Shown here piece after piece: positions 43,943-53,243 of a DNA stretch of 64,000 nt; the first letter of the stretch is position 1, and the number at the start of each line of letters is the position of its first letter. Origin of the DNA: Capilliphycus robustus (GTDB lineage: Bacteria > Cyanobacteriota > Cyanobacteriia > Cyanobacteriales > Microcoleaceae); contig NZ_JAYGHR010000065.1 of the NCBI RefSeq assembly GCF_034932365.1, positions 83,821 to 147,820 of the forward strand, in the 5' to 3' direction. The position numbers were made by a program, and so were the translations under genes. The notes under the pieces were generated by a model. It saw only the letters and a program-made list of their open reading frames with translations. It was not told the origin of the DNA and did no database searches.

Positions 43943-44695
43943 ATGATTACACAAATCATAATCGGATGGTTAGCTACTTTTGTTACAGGTGCGCTGGTTT
44001 GGATACTTTTAGAAAAACCAGATCCTCTGCGGGAGATCAAATATGCAGAGGTATTTGTCAAAGACTTTGGGGCGGCGCTGATCTCGATTTTCTTTACCAT
44101 CATTATTTCCTATGTCTATGCCGATCTGATCAAGCTGTTAATTCCGGCCTCCTTCAAGGAATTATTGGGCGGGTTTGGAGTGCTGTCCTTGCCGATCTGG
44201 GTGCGGTTAATTTTAGCGTATTTCATCAAAGATTTTTGGTATTATGTTTGTCATTGGTGGATGCACCATAACAAATATCTTTGGCAAACTCATTTATGGC
44301 ATCATTCCATTCAACAATTATGGTGGCTTGCCGCTCAAAGAACCAGTTTTACCAGTCGATTTTTGTTTCAAGTTGGATTTATTGCTTTTCCACTTCTCTC
44401 AATTCCGCCAGAGGTGATGTTTTATGTTGGCTTGCTCGGAGCTTTGCATGAAAATTGGACTCATTCTAACGTTCAATGGCGTTCTTGGATGGGAATGTTA
44501 GAGTGGATTTTTGTGACACCTCGCTATCACAGTCTACATCATACCCAAATTGGAGCTTATAACATGGGTAGCTATTTTACAATTTTTGATCGCCTATTTG
44601 GAACTTATATTAATCCAGATTCTCTTGACCCCAATCAGCAGATTTTTGGAGTGGTTGAGCAACCGATAACCTGGCAAAAAGTTGTTGGGATTTAG
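43943..44695 (+). CDS. Sterol desaturase/fatty acid hydroxylase family, SxtD-like (copy 2)
   Basis: 250 residues, paralogue of copy 1. Boxes: HWWMHH, HLWHH, HSLHH, so all iron ligands remain. Conserved shared tracts include QLWWLAAQR, WRSWMGMLEWIFVTPRYHS and TIFDRLFGTY. The N-terminus starts with a membrane helix (IIIGWLATFVTGALVWIL). Tandem duplication with both copies intact suggests two successive hydroxylations on different carbons, or divergence in substrate. Followed 43 bases later by the aldo/keto reductase. Confidence 0.88.
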   Translation: MITQIIIGWLATFVTGALVWILLEKPDPLREIKYAEVFVKDFGAALISIFFTIIISYVYADLIKLLIPASFKELLGGFGVLSLPIWVRLILAYFIKDFWYYVCHWWMHHNKYLWQTHLWHHSIQQLWWLAAQRTSFTSRFLFQVGFIAFPLLSIPPEVMFYVGLLGALHENWTHSNVQWRSWMGMLEWIFVTPRYHSLHHTQIGAYNMGSYFTIFDRLFGTYINPDSLDPNQQIFGVVEQPITWQKVVGI

Positions 44696-44738
44696 CATCG
44701 GTATGAATTGAGTTAAGCGAACAGGGTGAAGAAATATC

Positions 44739-45788
44739 ATGCAATATAAACAACTCGGTGATAGTGACTTGTTGGTTTCCGAATTGTGTTTGGGAACGAT
44801 GAATTATGGCGATCAAAATACCTTGGAAGAGGCGGAAAAACAACTCGATTATGCCGTCGATCAAGGCATTAATTTTATCGATACCGCAGAAATGTATCCC
44901 GCCCCTACCCGTGCAGAAACCCAAGGTAAAACCGAGGAATACATCGGTCATTGGTTGAGCAAACAGCGACGAGATCAATTCATTATTGGTACGAAAGTAT
45001 CCGGCCCATCGGGAGATCAAACTTTACCAATTACTTGGATTCGGGATGGCAAAAGTCGAATCGATCGCCAGAACATTCAGGAAGCCGTAGAGGGGAGTCT
45101 CCGACGTCTACAAACCGACTATATTGATCTCTATCAAATTCATTGGCCGGATCGTTACGTTCCTTTATTTGGCGCTCCCGATTATGATCCTCGTTATCAG
45201 CGAGAAACCGTACCGATTTTAGAGCAGTTAGAAGCCTTTGCAGATTTAGTGAAAGCGGGTAAAATTCGCTATTTGGGTGTGAGTAATGAAACGCCTTGGG
45301 GATTGTGTGAATTTTGTCATTTAGCCAAACAGTTTGGATTGCCGAAAATTGTCTCTATTCAGAATGCTTTTAATTTAACCAATCGAGTCTTTCAAATTCA
45401 TTTAGCAGAAGCCTGTCATTTTCATAACGTTGGATTAATTGCCTATAGTACCCTGGCTTTTGGGCATCTATCGGGTAAATATCTCTCCCAAACTCCCGCA
45501 GGTTCTAGATTAGATTTGTTCCCCGGATTTGACAGACGCTATCACAAACCCTATTTTCAAGAAGCAGTTAAAGCTTATGTAGAAATTGCTCATCAATATG
45601 GTTTAACTCCTGTACAATTAGCATTAGCTTTTGTGCGATCGCGCTGGTTTGTGGCCAGTACGATTATCGGGGCTTCAACAATCGAACAGCTAAAAGAAAA
45701 CCTAAGCTGTTTAGATATAGAATTAAGCCCAGAAATTTTAGCAGAAATCGATAAAGTTCACGCCCGTTATCCCAACCCAACGCCCTAA
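44739..45788 (+). CDS. Aldo/keto reductase
   Basis: 349 residues, Tas/YghZ-like AKR. The catalytic tetrad is visible: Asp and Tyr in FIDTAEMYP, Lys in IIGTKVSG, His in QIHWPD. NADPH-binding C-terminal segment: STIIGASTIEQLKENL. It would reduce an aldehyde or ketone to an alcohol, plausibly a product of the hydroxylases upstream. Short spacers (43 and 62 bases) place it in the operon. Similar proteins also occur in general metabolism, so its tie to the pathway is by position. Confidence 0.9.
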   Translation: MQYKQLGDSDLLVSELCLGTMNYGDQNTLEEAEKQLDYAVDQGINFIDTAEMYPAPTRAETQGKTEEYIGHWLSKQRRDQFIIGTKVSGPSGDQTLPITWIRDGKSRIDRQNIQEAVEGSLRRLQTDYIDLYQIHWPDRYVPLFGAPDYDPRYQRETVPILEQLEAFADLVKAGKIRYLGVSNETPWGLCEFCHLAKQFGLPKIVSIQNAFNLTNRVFQIHLAEACHFHNVGLIAYSTLAFGHLSGKYLSQTPAGSRLDLFPGFDRRYHKPYFQEAVKAYVEIAHQYGLTPVQLALAFVRSRWFVASTIIGASTIEQLKENLSCLDIELSPEILAEIDKVHARYPNPTP

Positions 45789-45850
45789 TAGTTATCAGGT
45801 TTCAGTCGCTCGTTTGGAGTTAAAAATGAATGAAGTTTAAGGAAAATACA

Positions 45851-46942
45851 ATGGAAATACTCAAGATTCCCGCAGCTTGGAAAGGGGATGAGCTACTTAA
45901 TTCTCAATACTGGAATTACCAACTCAGTTCCCTAGAAATTGGAGAAATTGAAGCGGCGATTCATGCTCTCAAATCCTCTAGTAATTCTCCCCTTGAATTT
46001 CCTCAACTCAAAAAAACCTTAGAAGCGGTTTCAGAAGAATTAGAAAATGGAAAAGGAGCCGTTCTTTTAAAAGGGTTTCCCGTCGATCAATATTCAGAAG
46101 AAGAACTCGCAGAGGTTTACCTAACACTGTGTAAACAAATGGGGATTCCAATTCGACAATCCAATTCAAACTTTGATTCTCCCTCTCGGGAAAAAACTCA
46201 ATTTATTACCTCTATCCGAGCAGAGGCGGATTCATCTAAGGATGGTAAACAGTCTAATGATGCTTACAAACTTCACACAGATCGTTATGATGTGCTGAGT
46301 TTATTGTGTGTTAGACAAGCAAGAATAGGTGGAGAAAATCGTTTGGCAAGTGCCGTTACGATCGCCAACGAAATGCTTCAATCTCATCCAGAAATTGCCG
46401 AAGCATTATTTCAAGGGATGCCTTGGCTTTTTGAGGGAGAAAAAGGTTGGATCAGTTATCCAATATGGAGTATCCACAAGGGCAAATTTACCACCCAACT
46501 TTCTAGTACCTATCCCCGTTTAAGTCAATTCGTTGAAGGAGCGCCGCGACTGACTGAGAAGCAAAAACAAGGTTTGGATTTAATACAAGCAATTGGGAGT
46601 AAAATGGGGGTAACGCTAACCTTAGAACCGGGAGATTGGCTGATGGTGAATAATCATATTGTTTATCATGCCCGCTCTTCTTGGAAAATTGAGTTAGGGG
46701 AATACGATCGCTTACTTCTAAGGGTTTGTTTTTCTCCGCTTAATAGTCGAGAATTGCCGAACACGGATACTTTTAAAAGCATCTGGGGATCTGTAGAAGC
46801 AGGAAAACCTAGAGGGGGATTTTTGCCTAATCATAAGCTTCCGCCAGACCAAGCGATTAATGAACCGTTATCGGAAACAGAATCTTATTGGTTGGATCGA
46901 TATCTGAAAGTTAGATGGGTAGGAATAGAACCAAAAAAATGA
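45851..46942 (+). CDS. Fe(II)/2-oxoglutarate oxygenase, clavaminate synthase-like (copy 1)
   Basis: 363 residues from ATG 45851, which follows AAGGAAAA; an upstream in-frame ATG at 45830 is less likely. TauD/ClaS-type double-stranded beta-helix: iron ligands HTD in YKLHTDRYDVLSLL and the distal His in VNNHIVYHARSSWKI, with the 2-oxoglutarate-binding Arg in EYDRLLLRVCF. This subgroup hydroxylates or desaturates amino acids, often at C-beta. The protein shares most of its length with the next gene, so it arose by tandem duplication. The opening MEILKIPAAWKGDELL parallels MINLLNLPGLWKGDEII in copy 2. Confidence 0.87.
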   Translation: MEILKIPAAWKGDELLNSQYWNYQLSSLEIGEIEAAIHALKSSSNSPLEFPQLKKTLEAVSEELENGKGAVLLKGFPVDQYSEEELAEVYLTLCKQMGIPIRQSNSNFDSPSREKTQFITSIRAEADSSKDGKQSNDAYKLHTDRYDVLSLLCVRQARIGGENRLASAVTIANEMLQSHPEIAEALFQGMPWLFEGEKGWISYPIWSIHKGKFTTQLSSTYPRLSQFVEGAPRLTEKQKQGLDLIQAIGSKMGVTLTLEPGDWLMVNNHIVYHARSSWKIELGEYDRLLLRVCFSPLNSRELPNTDTFKSIWGSVEAGKPRGGFLPNHKLPPDQAINEPLSETESYWLDRYLKVRWVGIEPKK

Positions 46943-46950
46943 AGGAAAAT

Positions 46951-48048
46951 ATGATTAATTTACTTAATCTTCCAGGCCTGTGGAAAGGTGATGAAATCAT
47001 CAATTCACCCTACTGGAATTATCGATTTACTCCAGAAGAACTCGCCGAAATTGACGCGGCAATTCACACTCTAAAAGTCTCTAAAAATCAAGGGATTCAG
47101 TTTGCTCAACTCCGCCAAACTCTCGCAGGCGTTTCCGAAGAATTGGAAAATGGAACAGGAGCCGTTCTTTTAAAAGGGTTTCCAGTTGATAAATATTCAG
47201 AAGAAGAACTCGCAGAGGTTTACCTAATACTGTGCAAACAGATGGGTATGCCCGTGAGAGAATCCAATTCAGACTTTGATTCGCCCTCTCGGGAAACTAG
47301 ACAATTTATTACCTATATTAGAGCAGAAGCTCCAGATTCATCTCAGGAAGGGAAACAATCCAATGATGCTTTTAAGCTTCATTGCGATCGCTGTGATCTT
47401 AATAGTTTACTCTGCGTTAGACAAGCCAGAGAAGGGGGCGAAAATCGCTTGGCGAGTGCCATTACCATCTACAATGAAATGCAGCAATCTCATCCCGAAA
47501 TCGTCCAAGAGTTGTTTAAAGAAATCCCTTTCTTTTTTGAGGGAAAAAATAATTGGATAACTTATCCTTTATGGTGTATTCATAACGGAAAATTCACCAC
47601 TCAATATTCCAGTGCTTATGTTCGTTTGAGTCAATCCATAGCAGGAGCGCCCCGACTCACGGAAAAACAACAGAAAGGTTTGGAACTTTTAGAGGAAATT
47701 GGATTGAAAGTAGGAATGATGTTCAAGTTAGAACCGGGCGATTGGTTGATTACAAACAATCATGTGACTTATCATGCCCGCTCTTCTTGGAAAATCGAGT
47801 CAGGGGAATACGATCGCTTACTTTTAAGGGTTTGGTTTTCTCCATTTAATAATCGAGAATTGCCCGATACACCTGCATTCAGAGCGATGTGGGGAAATGT
47901 AGAAACTGGGAAACCCAGAGGCGGATTTTTGCCCAATCATCCGACTCCCCCCAACCAATCAATTAAGGAACCTCTATCAGAAACCGAATCTTATTGGCTG
48001 GCTCAGTACATGAAAGGCAGATGGAGAGGAGTAGATCAAATCAAATGA
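46951..48048 (+). CDS. Fe(II)/2-oxoglutarate oxygenase, clavaminate synthase-like (copy 2)
   Basis: 365 residues from ATG 46951, preceded by GAAGGA; an ATG at 46939 overlaps the previous stop and is an alternative. Iron ligands HCD (FKLHCDRCDLNSLL) and distal His (TNNHVTYHARSSWKI), Arg in EYDRLLLRVWF. Tandem paralogue of copy 1. Differences concentrate around the active-site mouth (for example IPFFFEGKNNWITYPLWCIH versus MPWLFEGEKGWISYPIWSIH), suggesting different substrates or positions. Its stop overlaps the start of the racemase-like gene (ATGA), so the two are translationally coupled. Confidence 0.87.
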   Translation: MINLLNLPGLWKGDEIINSPYWNYRFTPEELAEIDAAIHTLKVSKNQGIQFAQLRQTLAGVSEELENGTGAVLLKGFPVDKYSEEELAEVYLILCKQMGMPVRESNSDFDSPSRETRQFITYIRAEAPDSSQEGKQSNDAFKLHCDRCDLNSLLCVRQAREGGENRLASAITIYNEMQQSHPEIVQELFKEIPFFFEGKNNWITYPLWCIHNGKFTTQYSSAYVRLSQSIAGAPRLTEKQQKGLELLEEIGLKVGMMFKLEPGDWLITNNHVTYHARSSWKIESGEYDRLLLRVWFSPFNNRELPDTPAFRAMWGNVETGKPRGGFLPNHPTPPNQSIKEPLSETESYWLAQYMKGRWRGVDQIK

Positions 48049-48830
48049 TAGATCAACAAAGAAATCACCGAATTAATTATATCCAAACTTCACCCCATCG
48101 TCATTGTTATGGGATGGGTTTAGGTATTATTATTCTGGACGAACAATATCCAGGTTTTCCCGGAGATACCCGCAACGCCAGCGCTTATCCGTTTCCCATT
48201 CAATATGAAATTGCTGAAGGTTTAGACGGGAAAGAGTTACTGTTCAAAGCCGATAAAACTCCCTATTTAGAACCGATTCAAAAAGCCGCTAAGAAACTGG
48301 AGAAAATGGGCTGTCGGGCGATCGCGGGGGAATGTGGTTATTTTGCTTACTTTCAAAAAGAAATTGCCGGCTATGTTAATGTTCCCGTTTTTATGTCGAG
48401 TTTACTTCAAGTTCCTTTGGCTCAACAGTTGATCGGGAAGGATAAAGTTGTGGGAATTCTTGTATTCTCAAAAGATGTTTTAACTGTTGCCCATTTAGAA
48501 GCGGTTGGAATTCAGCCCAATAGTAATTATGTGATTGAGGGAATGTTAGAGTCGGGTTGTTGTTCGGAAATCACCAATCTTTATATGTCACCCGATCCCC
48601 TATTACGAGGAGCGAACTACGACAAAATTGAACAGGAATTAACCGAATTGGCGGTGGATTTTTATCAACGTTATCCTCATATGGGAGCTTTACTTTTAGA
48701 ATGTTCGGGAACTCCACCCTTTGCCCGTGCGATTCAACAAGCGATTAATCTTCCGGTTTTGAGTTGGGGAACTCTATTAGATTATGCCTATTCTTTGGCG
48801 GTTCACCGGGACTACTACGGGCATATTTAA
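48045..48830 (+). CDS. Aspartate/glutamate racemase superfamily protein
   Basis: 261 residues from ATG 48045, which overlaps the stop of the previous oxygenase by four bases. The two Cys expected of cofactor-independent racemases are in AIAGECGYFAYFQ and LLLECSGTPPFARAI. The fold start SPHRHCYGMGLGIIILD is typical of a subgroup often annotated as racemase or maleate isomerase-like. It may epimerise a hydroxylated amino acid made by the coupled oxygenase; alternatives are a hydantoin racemase or decarboxylase of the same superfamily. The 93-base gap to the exporter is one of the larger gaps in the operon. Confidence 0.85.
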   Translation: MIDQQRNHRINYIQTSPHRHCYGMGLGIIILDEQYPGFPGDTRNASAYPFPIQYEIAEGLDGKELLFKADKTPYLEPIQKAAKKLEKMGCRAIAGECGYFAYFQKEIAGYVNVPVFMSSLLQVPLAQQLIGKDKVVGILVFSKDVLTVAHLEAVGIQPNSNYVIEGMLESGCCSEITNLYMSPDPLLRGANYDKIEQELTELAVDFYQRYPHMGALLLECSGTPPFARAIQQAINLPVLSWGTLLDYAYSLAVHRDYYGHI

Positions 48831-48923
48831 TCTTGAATCAGTTCCCCAGAATTCCCGATAGCGAACTTGAGATCTTAGCCTCAGAAAAAACAGTTTAGTT
48901 GAAATGAAATCACCCCTATTTGT

Positions 48924-49892
48924 ATGGAAAACCAACTCAAAAATCTCAATCAGTTATCGGATAAAAGAACTGTTTTTTTACCGTTCGCCTTCCTTTTAAC
49001 AGCACTGTTTGCCATTGGTCTTGCTCCAATTTTTATGAAATTTAGCATAAGCGAGATTAGTCCCAATACGACCATTTTTAATCGCTTTTGGATGGCGAGT
49101 CTGGTCTTTGCGGTTGGAAATGGAATCCGGGCAATTCGCCAACATTTATCTGACAATTCACCCAAGGAGCAACAAAAGCTTTATACGCCGAAAAACATAG
49201 GGTTGCTGTTATTGGTTGGTAGTTTATATGCAGCTATTCAACTCCTCTGGGCTTGGTCATTGTCTCGAACAACTGTTGCGAGTTCTGTGACAATTTTACA
49301 TGGTTTGCGACCCCTTTTAACGGCACTGGGAGGATGGATTTTATATAAAAATCGCTATGACAGCAAATTTTTAATGGGTATGGCTATTGCCATTATCGGC
49401 GCTATCTTGATTGGTTTTAACGATTTCTCAGACTCAATCAATAAATTACAGGGAGATTTATTATCTGTATTCTCTGCAATTTCTTCTGCTTTGGAGTTGC
49501 TGATTATGGAACACTTGATCACCCAATTTTCCGCTCAAACTCTAATGTTTTGGTGTTGTACCATTGGCTCTTTTGTAACAACAATTACCTTGATCATTAC
49601 AGGCGATCAATTTTTTCCTGTGTCATGGCTAGGATGGGGGGCTGTTATTTCTTTGGCTCTGGTTTGTCAAGTCATTGGTCAAGGACTAATTACCTATTCT
49701 CTTAACTATTTATCATCGGGAGTTGTCGCGGTTACGATGCTCCTTGATCCCGTGATTAGCGCTCTTTTTGCTTGGACAATCTTGAGCGAACAATTAAATG
49801 TTTTAAATGGGGTATTTTGTTGTATAGTTTTACTGGGTATATATCTGTCTCTATCGAGCAAATATGCGGTTAAAAGTGAGACACTTTCCTAA
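48924..49892 (+). CDS. EamA/DMT-family exporter
   Basis: 322 residues with ten predicted membrane helices in two EamA halves (LTALFAIGLAPIFMKFSI opening; SVTILHGLRPLLTALGGWILY and SSGVVAVTMLLDPVISALFAWTIL at the conserved helix ends). DMT proteins export amino-acid-like and drug-like small molecules; SxtPER of saxitoxin clusters is of this type. Placed mid-cluster, it is the likely exporter of the product. Its reading frame ends immediately before the methyltransferase region (42 bases to that ATG). Confidence 0.88.
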   Translation: MENQLKNLNQLSDKRTVFLPFAFLLTALFAIGLAPIFMKFSISEISPNTTIFNRFWMASLVFAVGNGIRAIRQHLSDNSPKEQQKLYTPKNIGLLLLVGSLYAAIQLLWAWSLSRTTVASSVTILHGLRPLLTALGGWILYKNRYDSKFLMGMAIAIIGAILIGFNDFSDSINKLQGDLLSVFSAISSALELLIMEHLITQFSAQTLMFWCCTIGSFVTTITLIITGDQFFPVSWLGWGAVISLALVCQVIGQGLITYSLNYLSSGVVAVTMLLDPVISALFAWTILSEQLNVLNGVFCCIVLLGIYLSLSSKYAVKSETLS

Positions 49893-49934
49893 TTGATACC
49901 CGTTGGCAGTTCGTCAGAAATTCAGGAGAAATTT

Positions 49935-51077
49935 ATGGTCAAAAATTTTGAACCCTTGTCGGTATCTCAAGAGGGTATTGCGAGTTCCCAACCCAACGGT
50001 CAAGCTCACAGCGACTTGAAAATGTTGCAGTTGATCAATAGCAATAAAGATACCTTAAAAATGGATGACCTCGTGCTACTTTTGTACGGTCACTCCGCCT
50101 TTCAAAATCTGTATGCTGGCTGTGAACTGGGTGTCTTTGAACTGCTCTGGAAACACCCCGATCTTTCCCAAGCAGAAATTAGTCAAAAGTTACAACTCGC
50201 CGACTATCCGACTAAAGCTTTATTGCTGGGACTAACAGCGTTGAAACTGATTCAAAAAGTTGACGATAAATATCGCAATAGTTTAGTCATTCAAATGCTG
50301 TTTTTAGAAAACACTTGGAAAGAGTTCTACGATGTTGTTCTCTTTGAAGCCAAGATTGTTTATCGCGGTTCGATTGATTATGTAGAATCTTTACATCAGA
50401 ATAAAAATGTCGGTTTGCGACAATTCCCAGGTCAAGGGCCAGATTTATATAATCGCTTGCACGAGAATCCCGGACTTGACAAAGTATTCTATAACTTTAT
50501 GGGATCTTGGTCAAAATTAGTGAACCCTTTATTGTTTGAAAAGGTTGATTTTTCTCATTTCAAAACAGTTGTGGATGTCGGAGGGGGAGATGCAACCAAT
50601 TCCATTGCTTTAGCTCAGGCTTTCCCCAACGTACAGATTACGTTGATGGATATTCCAGACAGTTGTAAAATCGCTCAAAATCATATCGATCTACATCAAT
50701 TAACAGACCGAATTCAAGTGAGGGGAGCGGACATCTTTGTTGATGAATTTCCCCAAAATCAAGATTGTTTTCTGTTTATTCATGTATTAGTCATCTGGTC
50801 TTTAGATAAGAATACAACATTGCTTCGTCGGGCTTATGAAGCCCTAAAACCGGGAGGTTCCGTCGTTATTTTTAACATGATGACATCCGATGAAGAAGAT
50901 GGTCCCCTGATGGCTGCCCTTGATTCATCCTACTTTGTCTCAATTCCGCACGAGGGGGGGATGATTTATTCTTGGAGTGACCATGAACAATGCTTGCGGG
51001 ATGCGGGATTCACCCAAATGAAGCGAATTTATTGTGATTTTTGGGCGCCAAGCGGTATTATTGTCGCCACAAAATAG
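49935..51077 (+). CDS. SAM-dependent O-methyltransferase (acetylserotonin/caffeate OMT-like)
   Basis: 380 residues from ATG 49935, preceded by CAGGAG. The N-terminal dimerisation winged helix (LLYGHSAFQNLYAGCELGVFELL, LSQAEISQKLQL) precedes the Methyltransf_2 domain: SAM loop VVDVGGGDATNSIALAQAFP, LMDIPDS, and EALKPGGSVVIFNMM. Usual catalytic His/Glu pairs are not clear: the site reads LFIHVLVIWSLDKN with His in a usual place. It methylates a hydroxyl (or amine) of a small molecule. Bacterial relatives are common in natural-product clusters. The frame extends to 49893 but without a ribosome site. Confidence 0.9.
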   Translation: MVKNFEPLSVSQEGIASSQPNGQAHSDLKMLQLINSNKDTLKMDDLVLLLYGHSAFQNLYAGCELGVFELLWKHPDLSQAEISQKLQLADYPTKALLLGLTALKLIQKVDDKYRNSLVIQMLFLENTWKEFYDVVLFEAKIVYRGSIDYVESLHQNKNVGLRQFPGQGPDLYNRLHENPGLDKVFYNFMGSWSKLVNPLLFEKVDFSHFKTVVDVGGGDATNSIALAQAFPNVQITLMDIPDSCKIAQNHIDLHQLTDRIQVRGADIFVDEFPQNQDCFLFIHVLVIWSLDKNTTLLRRAYEALKPGGSVVIFNMMTSDEEDGPLMAALDSSYFVSIPHEGGMIYSWSDHEQCLRDAGFTQMKRIYCDFWAPSGIIVATK

Positions 51078-51207
51078 TCTTGGACTGTTTGAACGTTTAG
51101 CTGAAGCTAAACTAATTTAGGGAATGTTTTCCGATTGATGAGAGGCGATACATCTAACGATCAAAACATTCCTCCTTTTCCAAAAATTGACTCATTAAAG
51201 TTGGCTT

Positions 51208-52545
51208 ATGACACAGGTTGAATCATTAAAAATACCGATCTGGATGCAGAGAATTGAATACATCACTAATCCAGTTAGCTATTGGGAAAGGGCTTACCGA
51301 ACCTATTCAGATGGATTTTGGGCAAAGGGAATCGATTTTGGTCGCCCTCTGGTGGTCTTTTACACACCGGAAGCGGCTCAACAAATTATTGAAAACCGTC
51401 ATGGGCATTTGACTACGACTGCATTTGACAGTGAACTGAAGGCAATCTTTGGAGACAGTTCTTTTTTCACCCTCGAAGGTATGCGTCATCAACAGGTGCG
51501 AAAGCTGTTGATCCCAAAACTTCATGGCAAGTGCATTCACTCCTATGGGCAGTTAATTTGTGACTTAGTGAATGATGTCATGCAAGCAGTACCCGCCCAT
51601 CAACCTTTTTTGGTTTGGGAGACGGCGCAAGAGATATCCATGCAAGTGATGATTAAGCTCTTGTTTGGCTCCTATCAGCAAGAGCGCTATCAACAAATTA
51701 AACGCTTGATGGTTGAGATGATCGGTTTATTTGCCTCCAACATTGTAGGTATTCCCTTATTTTTTCGATTCTTACAACAGGATTTTGGCTCATTCAGTCC
51801 TTGGGGAAATTTTCTTAAGGAACGTCAGCAAATGCAAGAGTTAATCTATAGCGAAATTGCGGAACGTCGCAGCCATCCTGACTTAGAAAAACCAGATATT
51901 CTCACCTTATTAATGTCGGCGACCGATGAACAGGGAAACTCTCTAACAGATGAAGAATTATTAGGTCAAGTCTTATCGCTGTTGTTTACAGGAAATGAAT
52001 CAACCGCAGCGTCTATTGCTTGGTCTTGGTATCGGGTTTATGGCGATGCTGAAATTCAAGCTAGATTATGGTCAGAACTCAATAGTTTAGGCAATTCTCC
52101 TGACCCGCTTGATCTCCTTCGCCTCCCCTATTTAAGTGCAGTCTGTAATGAGACTTTGCGGATGTATCCCGTTACTATGTTTATGATTCCTCGGCTAGTG
52201 AAAGCAACCACTAAAATTAGCGATCGCCAGCTTGATCCGGGGACGTTGGTAACTGTGGGAACCTATGTGATTCATCATCGCGAAGATATTTATCCCCAAC
52301 CCGAAACCTTCAAACCAGAGCGTTTTCTAAATCATCGCTTTTCTCCCTATGAATTTTTGCCCTTTGGTGGGGGAATGCGAGGGTGTATTGGAGGAGAAAT
52401 AGCCCTTTATCAACTAAAACTGGCTCTGGCGATGGTTGTTTCTCGCTATCAGCTAGAACTAATGAATCATCGTCCCATTTTTCCTCAACGCCGCAATACT
52501 GTATTAATGCCAACGCAGCTTAGGATGACCAAGCACACTGCTTGA
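51208..52545 (+). CDS. Cytochrome P450
   Basis: 445 residues, complete. Heme-binding loop FGGGMRGCIG with Cys393, ExxR as ETLRMYP, and an I-helix oxygen-binding stretch LLFTGNESTAASIAWSW, in which the usual acidic-Thr pair reads Glu-Ser-Thr. It is a bacterial soluble class of CYP110-like appearance (cyanobacteria, fatty-acid or terpenoid hydroxylases), which is inference. It needs ferredoxin and reductase from elsewhere. It is the third type of oxygenase in the cluster, 130 bases after the methyltransferase and 44 before the small sulfotransferase gene. Confidence 0.93.
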   Translation: MTQVESLKIPIWMQRIEYITNPVSYWERAYRTYSDGFWAKGIDFGRPLVVFYTPEAAQQIIENRHGHLTTTAFDSELKAIFGDSSFFTLEGMRHQQVRKLLIPKLHGKCIHSYGQLICDLVNDVMQAVPAHQPFLVWETAQEISMQVMIKLLFGSYQQERYQQIKRLMVEMIGLFASNIVGIPLFFRFLQQDFGSFSPWGNFLKERQQMQELIYSEIAERRSHPDLEKPDILTLLMSATDEQGNSLTDEELLGQVLSLLFTGNESTAASIAWSWYRVYGDAEIQARLWSELNSLGNSPDPLDLLRLPYLSAVCNETLRMYPVTMFMIPRLVKATTKISDRQLDPGTLVTVGTYVIHHREDIYPQPETFKPERFLNHRFSPYEFLPFGGGMRGCIGGEIALYQLKLALAMVVSRYQLELMNHRPIFPQRRNTVLMPTQLRMTKHTA

Positions 52546-52589
52546 AGTGAGATTCAATCTGAATTAAAATTTTAGTCTCGACAGATTCT

Positions 52590-53204
52590 ATGAAAACACT
52601 ACCCTGTATTGTTAATGTTGGCCTTCCACGAACAGGCACTACTTCCTTTGCGCGGGCGACAGAAATGCTAGGCTTCAAGTCGTTGCACATCTGGAAACCA
52701 GGAGAACATAACCCAGAGATCCTCAAACAATTTCGGGCAAATGTCCGAGATGTGCGTCGGATCGTAGAGCAATACCATACCCTTTCCGATACTCCATTTT
52801 ATGCGCTTCGAGAGACCTTTGAACACTACTATCCAGATACTTTGATTCTGTATACTACTCGCCCTAAGCCAGACTGGATTAAAAGTATGGTGAAATATCA
52901 GGTAGCAGGCGGCCAGTTTCTAGCCAATCTCTACAGAATGCCACGATTTCCCTACACAGTAGCAGACAAAGATCTGCTTTCTCATCTCTACGATACCCAT
53001 CATGCTGCTGTTTGTCAGGGTCTGCCATCTATCAATATTGGTGAAAATGATGATCGCCCCAAGTGGGAATTGCTTTGTTCAGCGTTACCTAACCCGAGAG
53101 AAATGATCGAGCGAGCAAGGCATCTCAAGTGGCCTCATGCAAACCAATTTCAGCAGACCAATGCTCAAAATGACACGGGTAAAGCTTCAGTTCAAAGTCA
53201 ATGA
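52590..53204 (+). CDS. Small sulfotransferase-family protein
   Basis: 204 residues. The N-terminal PAPS-loop NVGLPRTGTTSFARATEMLG and the segment LILYTTRPKPDWIKSMVKYQ (3'-phosphate region) match the Sulfotransfer_4 group, with ENDDRPKWELLCSALP near the end. It is shorter than usual, and its C-terminus from residue ~175 is low in features (QFQQTNAQNDTGKASVQSQ), so activity is plausible but not certain. It has no membrane segment. It lies 44 bases after the P450 and 39 before the PhyH-type oxygenase, suggesting sulfation of a freshly hydroxylated product. Confidence 0.82.
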   Translation: MKTLPCIVNVGLPRTGTTSFARATEMLGFKSLHIWKPGEHNPEILKQFRANVRDVRRIVEQYHTLSDTPFYALRETFEHYYPDTLILYTTRPKPDWIKSMVKYQVAGGQFLANLYRMPRFPYTVADKDLLSHLYDTHHAAVCQGLPSINIGENDDRPKWELLCSALPNPREMIERARHLKWPHANQFQQTNAQNDTGKASVQSQ

Positions 53205-53243
53205 TCCTGATCAAAGAAATAGAAAATTACAAAAGTGATAAAA

